Positions 8,476 to 16,944 are shown, numbered from the stretch's first letter. The stretch is DNA of 64,000 nt from an uncultured Bacilli bacterium (GCA_910584165.1 CAJTZU010000004.1:108079-172078); one strand, 5' to 3'. A program made the numbers and translations. Notes: generated from the sequence alone by a model not told the origin.

Positions 8476-9381
8476 CTATCTTTGTCTAATACATTCCTTT
8501 TTCGTAAGTCTCATCTCTTTAGTAATTGCTTGAATTTTCGTATTACAATAGCTACATTTTAATTCTTTATTTTCTAAAGGTGCTCCACAATTTGGACATT
8601 TTTCACTTGCTTGTTCTTGATATACAAAAGTTAATAAGTAAGTCATTTCTACTTTTTTCTTCTTGTTTCCCCTAATAACTTTTTCTCGTTCATCTACAAT
8701 ATAATCATAAAAAGAAACAGTTAATTGAACCTTCATAGTTTTAGTACCTTCGTTATTACTCTTTGAAAGAATACTAGATGAAAGAAAATTAAAATCTGTC
8801 ATTATATTTTTTTGCCCTTTTAATTCTAATGTTTTCATTTGGTTTTGATAAGTGTTATATAGCTCATCTGTTACAAGTCTTCTTAATTCATTATAATCAA
8901 AATTCATCCATGCTTTTTGTACGTCTAAATAAATTTGATAAGCTTCTTGTAGTTTTTGTTTATCTTCTTCTGTCACGATATTTGGCTTATAAATGGCATT
9001 AGCCATAGAAGAATCAACATCCAATTGAATTCCTTCTATTCTTTCCTTATATTGTGATTCATATTTTCTTATTTGCATTTCCCATCTTATTTTCATTATT
9101 AATCCTATAATAACACTAACTGCCAAGATTCCAAAGAAAAAAAACAAAAAAATGTCATCCCCTCCAGATGAACTATAAGAATTAGAACTACCGCTATATC
9201 CATAATCCCAACTAGAGTCGGAACTCCACCCCGAATCGGATCCCCAACTTGAACCTCCATCATAACTAGTATCAAAACCAGAATCTGTTGCTAAAGAGTT
9301 TTGTGCAATTTCTCCATCAAACAATAGTAATAAAGCAACTATAAAAATAGCAGATAAAAGCAATGGTAACTGCTTTTTCAT
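8476..9381 (-). CDS. Full-length ATDSGFD / Tim44-like / zinc-ribbon membrane protein
   Basis: A 301-residue full-length family member. Order: signal or membrane segment (about 5-21), ATDSGFDTSYD (31-41), Ser/Gly/Trp-rich linker, second hydrophobic helix (about 77-98), then a Tim44-like domain (about 130-250, AYQIYLDVQKAWMNFDYNEL and KGQKNIMTDF) and a C-terminal zinc ribbon (CPNCG ... CSYC). Tim44-like domains bind membranes or partner proteins in mitochondrial import; in bacteria their role is unclear. GGGAGC lies before the start. Neighbouring paralogs suggest tandem duplication. Confidence 0.75.
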   Translation of the reverse strand: MKKQLPLLLSAIFIVALLLLFDGEIAQNSLATDSGFDTSYDGGSSWGSDSGWSSDSSWDYGYSGSSNSYSSSGGDDIFLFFFFGILAVSVIIGLIMKIRWEMQIRKYESQYKERIEGIQLDVDSSMANAIYKPNIVTEEDKQKLQEAYQIYLDVQKAWMNFDYNELRRLVTDELYNTYQNQMKTLELKGQKNIMTDFNFLSSSILSKSNNEGTKTMKVQLTVSFYDYIVDEREKVIRGNKKKKVEMTYLLTFVYQEQASEKCPNCGAPLENKELKCSYCNTKIQAITKEMRLTKKECIRQR

Positions 9382-9382
9382 A

Positions 9383-9922
9383 TTAATATTGCTCCCAAGA
9401 AGTTAAAATCCAATCATAATCTTCTTTTGGCATTTGACTCTTACAATATTCACAAACTCCACTATAATTATAGTCAATATTAGCTCCACAATTTGGACAT
9501 TTAGCTGCTATTCCTAATGATTTATGATTTCTCTTTTCTTCAAAAATCAATCTATTTCTAAGCTCTATTCTACTAGAATTATTCCCTGATTTAAATTTTT
9601 TCGTATTAGCATCTAATTTATAATCCATATATCGAGAAGTCAATAATACCTCAATCATATATCTATCTTCTAAAATTTGAACATTACTTATTTCTGTATG
9701 TTTTACATTTAATTCATCATACATTTGAATTTCATTATTATCTTGTAACACTTTAATTCTATTTTGAATCTTCAATCGCATATCTTCATTTAAAGAGGAA
9801 TAAATTCTTTCCATATCTTTAAACATAATAGCACTCATCATTAAAACAAAGATATTATCTACCTTTGTCTTAAACATACTTTCTGTAAAGTCACTATCTA
9901 ATTTCTTTAATTCTTCTAACAT
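9383..9922 (-). CDS. Divergent Tim44-like and zinc-ribbon protein, cytosolic
   Basis: A 179-residue protein with the same fold order as the C-terminal part of its neighbours: an alpha/beta region with YMIEVLLTSRYMDYKLD corresponding to the FYDYIVD segment of the paralogs, and a two-CxxC zinc ribbon (CPNCG ... CEYC). It lacks the signal segment, the ATDSGFD motif and the second helix, so it should be cytosolic. It lies one base from the next gene and two from the preceding one, and has AGAGAGA before the ATG. It is more diverged than the other copies and may be the soluble partner of the membrane forms. Confidence 0.65.
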   Translation of the reverse strand: MLEELKKLDSDFTESMFKTKVDNIFVLMMSAIMFKDMERIYSSLNEDMRLKIQNRIKVLQDNNEIQMYDELNVKHTEISNVQILEDRYMIEVLLTSRYMDYKLDANTKKFKSGNNSSRIELRNRLIFEEKRNHKSLGIAAKCPNCGANIDYNYSGVCEYCKSQMPKEDYDWILTSWEQY

Positions 9923-9924
9923 AA

Positions 9925-10737
9925 TTATCTCTCTTTCCTACTTTGTTTAATCGTTTCTTTTTTAGACATTCTCATTTCAGTATTTAACCCTTGAATATGA
10001 GATTTACAATAATCACAATAATTTGGTTTCTCTAAAGGTGCTCCACAGTTTGGACAAATACCACTACTCTTTTTATTTGATACAAATGTTAAATGGTAAT
10101 TCATATATACTTTACTAGTATCTTTCCCACGAAGTACTTTTTTCGTATTTACATCTATTAAATAATCATAAAAAGAGACTTCTATAGCCATTATAATTGT
10201 TTGTTGGTCGTCTTCCTCTTTGTTTAATAAAAGTTTTGCACTCAAAAGTGTAAAATCTCTCATAATATTTTTTTGTCCTTTTAATTCAAGTGTTTTTATT
10301 TGATTTTGATATGTATTATATAATTCATCTGTTACTAATTTTTTTAAAGCATCATAATCAAAATTTTTCCATGCCATTTGAATATCATAAAATATCTGAT
10401 ATCCTTTTAACAAAAGTTCTTTTTCCTCTTTGTCTTGATAAGAATTTAGTATTTTTGTAACATTATTGCCATCCGCTTTTCTTTTCTTATTATTTTCAAT
10501 TGATACAATAACCATTAGAATCATAAAGAAAATTAAAGTGGGAATTGGATAGTTAATAAAAAGAAAAATCAAATCAAAAAGTCCAGAGCCATCTCCTCCT
10601 GAAGAGCCACCAGAATCATAACTAACATCAAAGCCTGAATCTGTCGCTACAGCATGAAAGTTCATCTCACTCATCAATAATAATCCGATTACTATAAACG
10701 CCATTAAAAAAAGAAAAAATGTTTTTTTATCCTTCAT
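9925..10737 (-). CDS. Full-length ATDSGFD / Tim44-like / zinc-ribbon membrane protein
   Basis: A 270-residue family member and first gene of the array. It has an N-terminal hydrophobic segment, ATDSGFDVSYDSGG, a short Gly/Ser linker, a second helix (LIFLFINYPIPTLIFFMILMV), the Tim44-like domain with LKGQKNIMRDF and a zinc ribbon CPNCG ... CDYC. An upstream in-frame ATG would add eight residues, but AGGAG lies seven bases before the chosen ATG and paralogs begin similarly (MKKQ, MFDKK). An extended -10 element (TGT-TATAAT, 10760-10765) is just upstream. Confidence 0.75.
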   Translation of the reverse strand: MKDKKTFFLFLMAFIVIGLLLMSEMNFHAVATDSGFDVSYDSGGSSGGDGSGLFDLIFLFINYPIPTLIFFMILMVIVSIENNKKRKADGNNVTKILNSYQDKEEKELLLKGYQIFYDIQMAWKNFDYDALKKLVTDELYNTYQNQIKTLELKGQKNIMRDFTLLSAKLLLNKEEDDQQTIIMAIEVSFYDYLIDVNTKKVLRGKDTSKVYMNYHLTFVSNKKSSGICPNCGAPLEKPNYCDYCKSHIQGLNTEMRMSKKETIKQSRKER

Positions 10738-10769
10738 ATCGTATACTCCTATTATGTACATTATAACAC

Positions 10770-10799
10770 AAAAAAGAGAAAACTTATTTGCTTTCTCTT
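10770..10799 (-). terminator. Rho-independent terminator of clpB
   Basis: Eight-pair stem on the minus strand (arms 10792-10799 and 10774-10781), ten-base loop, then T-rich tract. It overlaps the clpB stop and precedes the promoter of the Tim44-like array. Confidence 0.7.
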
Positions 10800-12901
10800 A
10801 AATAAAATCCATTTTCATCAACATCAACAATAATCTCAGAATTAAATTTAATATTATCCATAATCAAATTACTAGCAATCAATGTCTCTAAATTACGAGA
10901 GATAAATCTTTTAATAGGACGCGCCCCATATTCTGGCTCAAACGATTCCTCAATAATATAATCTTTTGCTTTCTCAGTAAGTGTTAAAGTAATCTTTTTA
11001 TCCTCTAGTCGATGCTCTATTTCTTTAATAATTTTATCTACAATTTCATAAACTACTTCTCTTGTTAAAGATTTAAATACAATTACTTCATCAATACGGT
11101 TGATAAATTCTGGTCTAAAATTACGTTTTAATTCATTTAAAACTAATTCTTCTCCATTCTCTTCTCCATTTAAAATATATTCGCTTCCTAAATTAGAAGT
11201 CATAATAATAATTGTATTTTTAAAATCAACCGTTCTTCCTTGAGAATCTGTAATTCTACCATCATCTAATATTTGAAGTAAAATATTAAAAACATCTCTA
11301 TGTGCTTTTTCTATTTCATCAAATAATACGATACTATATGGATTACGTCTTACTGCTTCTGTTAATTGTCCACCTTCATCATACCCTACATATCCTGGAG
11401 GAGCTCCTACTAGTCTAGCTACACTATGTGCTTCCATATATTCACTCATATCGATACGTACCATATGTCTTTCATCATCAAATAATTCTTCTGCTAAAGA
11501 ACGTGCTACTTCTGTTTTTCCAACACCAGTAGGTCCTAAAAACATGAAAGAACCAATAGGCCGATTGGGGTCTTTAATTCCAGCACGCGCTCTAATAATC
11601 GCTTCACTTACTAATTTTAAGGCGGAATCTTGACCTTTTACTCGACGTTTTAAATTCTCTTCTAGATTTAATAATTTTTCTCTTTCTCCACCTACTAATT
11701 TAGAAACTGGTACATGAGTCCATTTAGAAACTACTGCCGCAATATCTTCTTCTGTTACTTCATCACTTAAAATCTGACTGTTTGTAGCGTTTCTTAATTC
11801 TTCTAATTCTTTATTAAGAGTAGGAAGTACACCATGTCTTAAACGAGCAGCGGTTTCTAGATTATAATTATTTTCAGCTTGTTCTAATTCGAAAGTAGAT
11901 TTTTCAATTTCTTCCTTTTTCGCATTTATCTTAGATAGAATAGATTTTTCTTCTTCCCACTTATCACGTAAACCCTTTTCTTCTTCCTTCATACCTTTTA
12001 GTTTCTCTTTAATTTCTTCCACACGTTTTTTAGAAATCTCATCTTTTTCTTTTTTTAAAGCTTGAAGCTCTATTTCTAAACGCATAATTTTACGAGTTAA
12101 AGTATCTAATTCAGTTGGAACAGAATCCATTTGTACTTTAATAGTAGAACAAGCTTCATCTACTAAATCGATCGCTTTATCTGGTAAAAATCTATCTGTT
12201 ATATATCTATCGGATAAAGTAGCAGCAGCTACAAGTGCTTTATCTTTAATATTGACACTATGGAATACTTCAAAGCGAGATTTCAATCCACGTAATATTG
12301 TAATAGTATCCATTACATTTGGCTCAGATACTAATACTTTTTGAAATCTACGTTCGAGCGCTCCATCTTTTTCAATATATTTTCGATATTCATTTAAAGT
12401 AGTCGCACCAATGACATGTATCTCTCCTCTGGCTAGTAATGGTTTTAACATATTACCAGCATCCATTGCCCCTTCTGCTCCTGCTCCAACTATCATATGA
12501 ATTTCATCAATAAACATAATGATTTCTCCATCTGATTTTTGAATTTCTTTTAAAACGGCTTTTAATCTATCCTCAAATTCGCCACGATATTTAGCACCAG
12601 CAATTAAAGCACCTAAATCTAGTTCCCAAATTTTCTTGCCTTTTAAACTATTTGGCACATCACCTTTTACAATTCTTTGTGCAAGGCCTTCTACAATTGC
12701 TGTTTTCCCAACACCAGGTTCTCCTATTAAAACTGGATTATTTTTTGTTTTTCTAGAAAGAATACGAGTTATACTTCTCACTTCATCATCTCTACCAATA
12801 ACAGGGTCAATCTTCCCTGCTTTTACAGCATCAACAATATCTCTACCATACTTTTCTAGTACATTCTCTAAATTTTCTTCATATGGATTTTGCATATTCA
12901 T
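10784..12901 (-). CDS. clpB: ClpB-type disaggregase lacking the N-terminal Clp_N domain
   Basis: A two-ring AAA+ disaggregase. Walker A1 GEPGVGKT (about residues 60-67), Walker B1 FIDEIH, a long coiled-coil middle domain (about 255-370) as in ClpB and not ClpC, then Walker A2 GPTGVGKT and Walker B2 LFDEIEKAH. No ClpP-binding loop was seen, consistent with a ClpB that refolds aggregates with DnaK. At 705 residues it lacks the roughly 150-residue N domain, as do several Mollicutes ClpB proteins. The longer in-frame start is excluded because it lies inside the -10 box; GAAGGGA precedes the chosen ATG. Control by a CIRCE operator is predicted. Confidence 0.93.
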   Translation of the reverse strand: MNMQNPYEENLENVLEKYGRDIVDAVKAGKIDPVIGRDDEVRSITRILSRKTKNNPVLIGEPGVGKTAIVEGLAQRIVKGDVPNSLKGKKIWELDLGALIAGAKYRGEFEDRLKAVLKEIQKSDGEIIMFIDEIHMIVGAGAEGAMDAGNMLKPLLARGEIHVIGATTLNEYRKYIEKDGALERRFQKVLVSEPNVMDTITILRGLKSRFEVFHSVNIKDKALVAAATLSDRYITDRFLPDKAIDLVDEACSTIKVQMDSVPTELDTLTRKIMRLEIELQALKKEKDEISKKRVEEIKEKLKGMKEEEKGLRDKWEEEKSILSKINAKKEEIEKSTFELEQAENNYNLETAARLRHGVLPTLNKELEELRNATNSQILSDEVTEEDIAAVVSKWTHVPVSKLVGGEREKLLNLEENLKRRVKGQDSALKLVSEAIIRARAGIKDPNRPIGSFMFLGPTGVGKTEVARSLAEELFDDERHMVRIDMSEYMEAHSVARLVGAPPGYVGYDEGGQLTEAVRRNPYSIVLFDEIEKAHRDVFNILLQILDDGRITDSQGRTVDFKNTIIIMTSNLGSEYILNGEENGEELVLNELKRNFRPEFINRIDEVIVFKSLTREVVYEIVDKIIKEIEHRLEDKKITLTLTEKAKDYIIEESFEPEYGARPIKRFISRNLETLIASNLIMDNIKFNSEIIVDVDENGFYLRESK

Positions 12902-12929
12902 AATATCCCTTCTTTCTCCATCAGTTATC

Positions 12930-12957
12930 ATTATACTCTTATTTTAGCACTTGTCAA
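12930..12957 (-). promoter_or_regulatory. Sigma-A promoter of clpB
   Basis: Minus strand: perfect TTGACA (12952-12957), 16-base spacer, perfect TATAAT (12930-12935). The predicted transcript starts near 12923, giving a leader of about 20 bases to the ATG at 12901. The CIRCE element overlaps the -35 box. Confidence 0.85.
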
Positions 12958-12970
12958 GTATGAGTGCTAG
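12944..12970. promoter_or_regulatory. CIRCE operator (HrcA binding site)
   Basis: TTAGCACTT, nine-base spacer, GAGTGCTAG: each arm matches the CIRCE consensus (TTAGCACTC-N9-GAGTGCTAA) at eight of nine positions. It covers the clpB -35 box, so HrcA should repress clpB until heat or proteotoxic stress. It lies 10 bases upstream of the -35 box of the divergent gene at 13032 and might affect it weakly. Confidence 0.92.
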
Positions 12971-12980
12971 AGCAAAAGAA

Positions 12981-13009
12981 TTGCACTATTTGTCAGCTTT
13001 TGCTATAAT
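12981..13009 (+). promoter_or_regulatory. Sigma-A promoter of the gene at 13032
   Basis: TTGCAC (12981-12986), 17-base spacer, TATAAT (13004-13009), 22 bases before the ATG, with GAAGG between. Confidence 0.8.
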
Positions 13010-13031
13010 CATATTAGAATGAAGGTAAGAT

Positions 13032-13814
13032 ATGAATAGTATACACATGAAAGCTGGTTTTATTACACCAGAAAAAAAAATTGAAATTGGCTCCGAGCAT
13101 CTTCTTGCTTTTTGTGGATTAGCATGTCAAAAGTATTTAAAAGAACATCCTGAAGAAATTGAAATATGGAAAGAATTCTCTAAAGATTATTCTTATTTTC
13201 ATCCTTTTTTTGATTTTTTAGTTTTTCATTTAAAATGGATTCCAGTAGGAATCTTAGGAGATAATCATTTATTTGGCATCTTAGAAGAAGATAAACTATA
13301 TATTCAAGAGCTACCACCAGTTCTAGAAGAAGAAGACTTATATAATACTTTATTCTATGCCAAAATTAAAAATTCTAATAGCAAAAAATATTTAGTAAAA
13401 GCAGATAACCGTACTCTAAGTATTCATAGTCCGAAAAAAAAGATTTATGGAGAAGGCATCGTTTTAAATGATGGAATTGTTTTTATTCAAAATAACATAC
13501 CTCAATCTGCCTTATCTGCTACTATCATGAATCAATTAACTATAAAATATCCTTTTTTAATAGAAGATTTTAACATTTGTAAAGATACTTACAAAGATGA
13601 CTATCATTGGTATTTAATTGATCGTTTAGGAGCTATTCTCTTTACAGAAAAATATGTTCTTTATAACCATGCCTTAGTTTCTGAAAAGCAAAAAATTGCT
13701 CTTAAGAATATTCCTGTTGATGAGGAAGAGCCAGATAAAACAGAAGAGGAATATCAAAATCCATACCCTATTGATACTACAAAAGCTTTAATACAGAAAA
13801 TTTATAATACTTAA
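13032..13814 (+). CDS. Hypothetical protein, unknown
   Basis: A 260-residue soluble protein with no signal peptide or membrane helix. I do not recognise the family. The N-terminal half has GFITPEKKIEIGSEHLLAFC and a hydrophobic FHPFFDFLVFHLKWIPVGIL; the C-terminus is acidic (VDEEEPDKTEEEYQNP). It is one of the few plus-strand genes, is transcribed divergently from clpB from its own good promoter, and ends at a bidirectional terminator shared with the convergent gene. Nothing indicates a function. Confidence 0.7.
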   Translation: MNSIHMKAGFITPEKKIEIGSEHLLAFCGLACQKYLKEHPEEIEIWKEFSKDYSYFHPFFDFLVFHLKWIPVGILGDNHLFGILEEDKLYIQELPPVLEEEDLYNTLFYAKIKNSNSKKYLVKADNRTLSIHSPKKKIYGEGIVLNDGIVFIQNNIPQSALSATIMNQLTIKYPFLIEDFNICKDTYKDDYHWYLIDRLGAILFTEKYVLYNHALVSEKQKIALKNIPVDEEEPDKTEEEYQNPYPIDTTKALIQKIYNT

Positions 13815-13847
13815 AAAAAGAAATAAACTTTTATTTCTTTTCTTTTG
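13813..13847. terminator. Bidirectional Rho-independent terminator
   Basis: Ten-pair stem (13817-13826 with 13831-13840), four-base loop, with an A tract on the left and T tract on the right. It serves the convergent genes at 13032 and 13831. Confidence 0.8.
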
Positions 13848-14571
13848 CATTCAAGTTTTGAATAGGTAACCCTAACTTCTTAGAAAGACTTTCAGCCATA
13901 TCATAATCTTCCTCGCGAAAATAAACGACATTTTTAGGTACTGCATATCTAGCATCTAATACAATTTCACAATATTTTCCTTCTGGAATATTTCTAGTAA
14001 TTTCATAGGGAGTAATAAGAGGCGTGGCCATACTATAAGAATCCACTATATAGTCCTCCGTTTCTATTAAAGTATAAAGAGATTTTTCTTGATTACTAAC
14101 AATAACAGCTGCATCTTTAAAAAGTGCGCCTAAATAAGAGGAAAAAGAAACATCATAAGAAATTCCAATAATTCCATCACAAAAAACATTAAAATTATCA
14201 TCCGTTTTTAAGGATGCAGAAATGACTCTTTCTTTTTTTCGATATTGATCATCTTTTAGCCAAGAAATAATTTGAATCCCTTTAGCACAATCCATTTCCC
14301 AACAACGAAGCACAAATGGTTTTAGTAAATCTTCTAAGGATAATAAATTCTTTAAATTAAGTAGTCTATCTTCCATAGTTGAAAAAGGAAAATTTAAATA
14401 AGTTTTAATCTGCCTTAAAGAATCTACCAATAATTGTTCTTCCTCTTTATTAAATTGAGAAGAGTAAGTAGTAAGCATCGTTTCTATACAAGATTCAAAT
14501 TGATGAACCAATTCCTCTCCCTTTTTCATTAAAATCTGATTATTATTATCTTTCACTCTAAATTCTCTCAT
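13831..14571 (-). CDS. Hypothetical protein, unknown
   Basis: A 246-residue soluble protein without a recognised domain. The N-terminal half is helical and charged; the C-terminal half contains DGIIGISYDVSFSSYLGALFKDA and a strand-rich segment (GKYCEIVLDARYAVPKNVVYFREEDY). Its ATG overlaps the stop of the HD-domain gene upstream (ATGA), so the two are co-translated and probably work in one process. AGAGGG lies ten bases before the start. It ends on the bidirectional terminator. Confidence 0.65.
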   Translation of the reverse strand: MREFRVKDNNNQILMKKGEELVHQFESCIETMLTTYSSQFNKEEEQLLVDSLRQIKTYLNFPFSTMEDRLLNLKNLLSLEDLLKPFVLRCWEMDCAKGIQIISWLKDDQYRKKERVISASLKTDDNFNVFCDGIIGISYDVSFSSYLGALFKDAAVIVSNQEKSLYTLIETEDYIVDSYSMATPLITPYEITRNIPEGKYCEIVLDARYAVPKNVVYFREEDYDMAESLSKKLGLPIQNLNAKEKK

Positions 14572-15302
14572 GATATAAATGCCCTCTTTTTATCTTCTAA
14601 TTCCATTTGCCTATAATAAGCACATAATTGATGACTTGCCTTTATGAAATGAACAGATTTTTCTAGACGTAAATATTCTGGATTTAAAGCAGATATTTTA
14701 GATAATCCTTGAGATAATCTAATTCTATCTAAAGCATCTGCATCTTTTAAAATTCTCCACATAGTGATAAAACTACCAAGATTAGTTAGTCTATATCTTT
14801 GAACAACCTTTTTTTCTTCCTCATCATTTAAAGAATGTAATTCAATAATAGCACATAATAATTTTCGATTTTCCTGACTTTCATAAATAGGATTCGTTAA
14901 TAAAGCTCCTACTTTTTCTGCCGATAACTTGCCATGTATTCTATCTTCACAATCGTTTCTTCTACCAATATCATGATATTTAGCAGCATCCAATACAATT
15001 CTTTTATCTGTATCCGAGGATAAATACTGCTCACTTAATAAAAAAGTCCAAAAAAGAGTTCTTTCAATATGGTCTGGTCCATGTAAAAAACTTAAATAAA
15101 GAACAGCCTTATCTAAAGTGGCATATTCTTCTTTTAATTTTTCTATTTGAGTTTTTGATAAACCATCTAGTATACTTTTTAAATCTTCTTGCCCCATGAA
15201 AACGTATTTTAAATCATATGCACCATCTCTTAAGCACTCTTGATAATTAGTAGCCAGTTCCTCAAAAGAAATATTTTCCTTTTCATCTAATAGTTTTATC
15301 AT
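14568..15302 (-). CDS. HD-domain metal-dependent phosphohydrolase
   Basis: A 244-residue HD-domain protein. The metal-binding pattern is visible as HGPDHIERTLFW, then AAKYHDIGR (the HD pair), then RIHGKLSAEKV and IIELHSLND. HD proteins hydrolyse phosphoesters such as nucleotides or (p)ppGpp; the substrate here is unknown. It is a paralog of the next upstream gene at 15372 and its stop is TGA, overlapping the start of the following gene. GGTGATGGT precedes the ATG. Confidence 0.82.
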   Translation of the reverse strand: MIKLLDEKENISFEELATNYQECLRDGAYDLKYVFMGQEDLKSILDGLSKTQIEKLKEEYATLDKAVLYLSFLHGPDHIERTLFWTFLLSEQYLSSDTDKRIVLDAAKYHDIGRRNDCEDRIHGKLSAEKVGALLTNPIYESQENRKLLCAIIELHSLNDEEEKKVVQRYRLTNLGSFITMWRILKDADALDRIRLSQGLSKISALNPEYLRLEKSVHFIKASHQLCAYYRQMELEDKKRAFIS

Positions 15303-15344
15303 ACCATCACCAATTTCATTATATAAGAAAAAGAAAAATCTGTA

Positions 15345-15373
15345 AAGAAAAACTATTGACTACTCAATAGTTT
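15345..15373 (-). terminator. Rho-independent terminator of second HD gene
   Basis: Perfect ten-pair stem (arms 15364-15373 and 15350-15359), four-base loop, T-rich tail on the minus strand. It overlaps the stop codon. Confidence 0.8.
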
Positions 15374-16076
15374 AAACTTTATATTTTACTTTATAATAAG
15401 TACATAATTCATAACTTGCTTTGATATAAAATACTGATGTAGCAGTTCTTAAATATTTAGGATTAAAAGATAATTCATCTAAATATCCCAAATCATAACG
15501 AATTCTATCTAAAGCATCAATATCTTTAAGAAGTTTCCATAGGATATCAAATCTATCTTTATTTTTTAATGAATACTTTTGAAAAATAGATGAAGATTTA
15601 GAATCGTCTAAAGAATGCAATTCAATAATTGCACATAGGAGATTTCTATTTTCTTCTTCCTCATAAATAAAATCATCTAAATAAGCTAACACTTTAGATG
15701 CAGATGTTAATCCATGAACGCAGTCATCTTTATCATTCGTCCTACCAATATCATGATATTTAGCAGCATCTAATAAAATTCTTCTATCTACTTCGTCTAA
15801 ATGGTTATCTTTACTAACAATATAAGCCCAAAATAAAACTTTTTCAGAATGATATTTTCCGTGAATCTTACTAGGATATAAAATATCTTCCAAAATATTT
15901 TTCAATTCTTCTTTTAGCACCAAAATATCTTGATTATCTAACCCTTTTAAAATAGTAGTTAAATCTAATTGATTTTCTGAAAAAGAAAAACTGTCAATAA
16001 AAAGACTAGATTCTAAAAACTCTTGATAATAGCTATCTAAATTATTAACTTTTCTTTTTTCTAATAATTGTAACAT
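15372..16076 (-). CDS. HD-domain metal-dependent phosphohydrolase, paralog
   Basis: A 234-residue paralog of the neighbouring HD protein with the same metal-ligand pattern: HGKYHSEKVLFW, AAKYHDIGR, CVHGLTSASKV and IIELHSLDD. The C-terminal segments KDIDALDRIR and SVFYIKASYELCTYYK also match the paralog. A longer in-frame start would add 29 residues, but AGGTGGTAGT lies directly before the chosen ATG and the shorter form aligns with the paralog. It has its own terminator, so the two HD genes are separately transcribed duplicates. Confidence 0.82.
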   Translation of the reverse strand: MLQLLEKRKVNNLDSYYQEFLESSLFIDSFSFSENQLDLTTILKGLDNQDILVLKEELKNILEDILYPSKIHGKYHSEKVLFWAYIVSKDNHLDEVDRRILLDAAKYHDIGRTNDKDDCVHGLTSASKVLAYLDDFIYEEEENRNLLCAIIELHSLDDSKSSSIFQKYSLKNKDRFDILWKLLKDIDALDRIRYDLGYLDELSFNPKYLRTATSVFYIKASYELCTYYKVKYKV

Positions 16077-16187
16077 ACTACCACCTATCACAGTATATAA
16101 AAATTTAAAAGAAATGTAAATGTGTTTTTTTGTTATTTCCTTTTTATTGACAGTTTTTGACATAAAAAAAGATTAGTAAACTAATCT

Positions 16188-16721
16188 TTATTTTAATGCA
16201 TCTAATAATTCTGCTTTTTTCATAGTTGCATAACCTTCAATGTTAGCTTCCTTTGCCATATCTCTTAACTCTGCAACTGTTTTCTTTGATAAATCATTAT
16301 CATTTTTCTTTTCAACTACTGTTTCTTTTTTCTCTGCTTTAGGAGTTTCTTTAGCAACTACTTTTCCTTCTAAAGCATCTTTTGCCATCGTTACTAATCC
16401 TGTAAATGCTTGAGCATCTTGAATAGCAATCTCACTTAGCATTTTTCTATTAATAGTAACTCCTGCTTTATTTAATCCATTGATAAATTTAGAATAACTA
16501 ATATCATTCATACGACAAGCAGCATTAATACGAGTAATCCATAATTTTCTCATATTCCTTTTTGTTTGTCTTCTATCTCTATAAGCATATTTTAAAGAGT
16601 GCATTACTTGTTCTTTTGCAGTTTTATATAATTTATGTTTACTTCCAAAGTAACCTCTAGCTTGTTTTAAAACTTTTTTTCTTCTTGCAGCGTGGATAGT
16701 TCCGCCTTTAACTCTTGCCAT
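16188..16721 (-). CDS. rplT: 50S ribosomal protein L20 with C-terminal SAP/Rho_N-like extension
   Basis: The first 117 or so residues are canonical L20 (ARVKGGTIHAARRKKVLKQA, RDRRQTKRNMRKLWITRINAA), a 23S rRNA assembly protein and the autoregulator of its operon. The protein then continues for about 60 residues: a charged linker rich in Lys and Glu and a C-terminal segment LSKKTVAELRDMAKEANIEG with MKKAELLDAL, which resembles the SAP/Rho_N nucleic-acid-binding helix pair. Standard L20 ends near residue 118, so the extension is unusual. It is last in the infC-rpmI-rplT operon, with AAGGGAG before the ATG. Confidence 0.95.
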   Translation of the reverse strand: MARVKGGTIHAARRKKVLKQARGYFGSKHKLYKTAKEQVMHSLKYAYRDRRQTKRNMRKLWITRINAACRMNDISYSKFINGLNKAGVTINRKMLSEIAIQDAQAFTGLVTMAKDALEGKVVAKETPKAEKKETVVEKKNDNDLSKKTVAELRDMAKEANIEGYATMKKAELLDALK

Positions 16722-16742
16722 TTTAAATTCTCCCTTCGTTTA

Positions 16743-16934
16743 TTAAATTGTTACATTTTTTAGTCTGTTAGCATCTGCTTTACTTAATTCGGAAGCTTTT
16801 CTACCACTTCTGTTAGATGCTGCATTTTTCTTTCCAGTATTATGTCTAGTTCCTGGATGTCCTATTTTAATAGATCCACTATCACGAACATTTAATACTT
16901 TTTTAGTTCCTTTATGTGTTTTTAATTTTGGCAT
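16743..16934 (-). CDS. rpmI: 50S ribosomal protein L35
   Basis: A 63-residue basic protein with the L35 pattern PKLKTHKGTKKVLNVRDSGSIK and SELSKADANRLKNV. It lies between infC and rplT, the order conserved in Firmicutes, with AGGAGGAATAAT before the ATG. It is a structural component of the large ribosomal subunit. Confidence 0.97.
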   Translation of the reverse strand: MPKLKTHKGTKKVLNVRDSGSIKIGHPGTRHNTGKKNAASNRSGRKASELSKADANRLKNVTI

Positions 16935-16944
16935 ATTATTCCTC

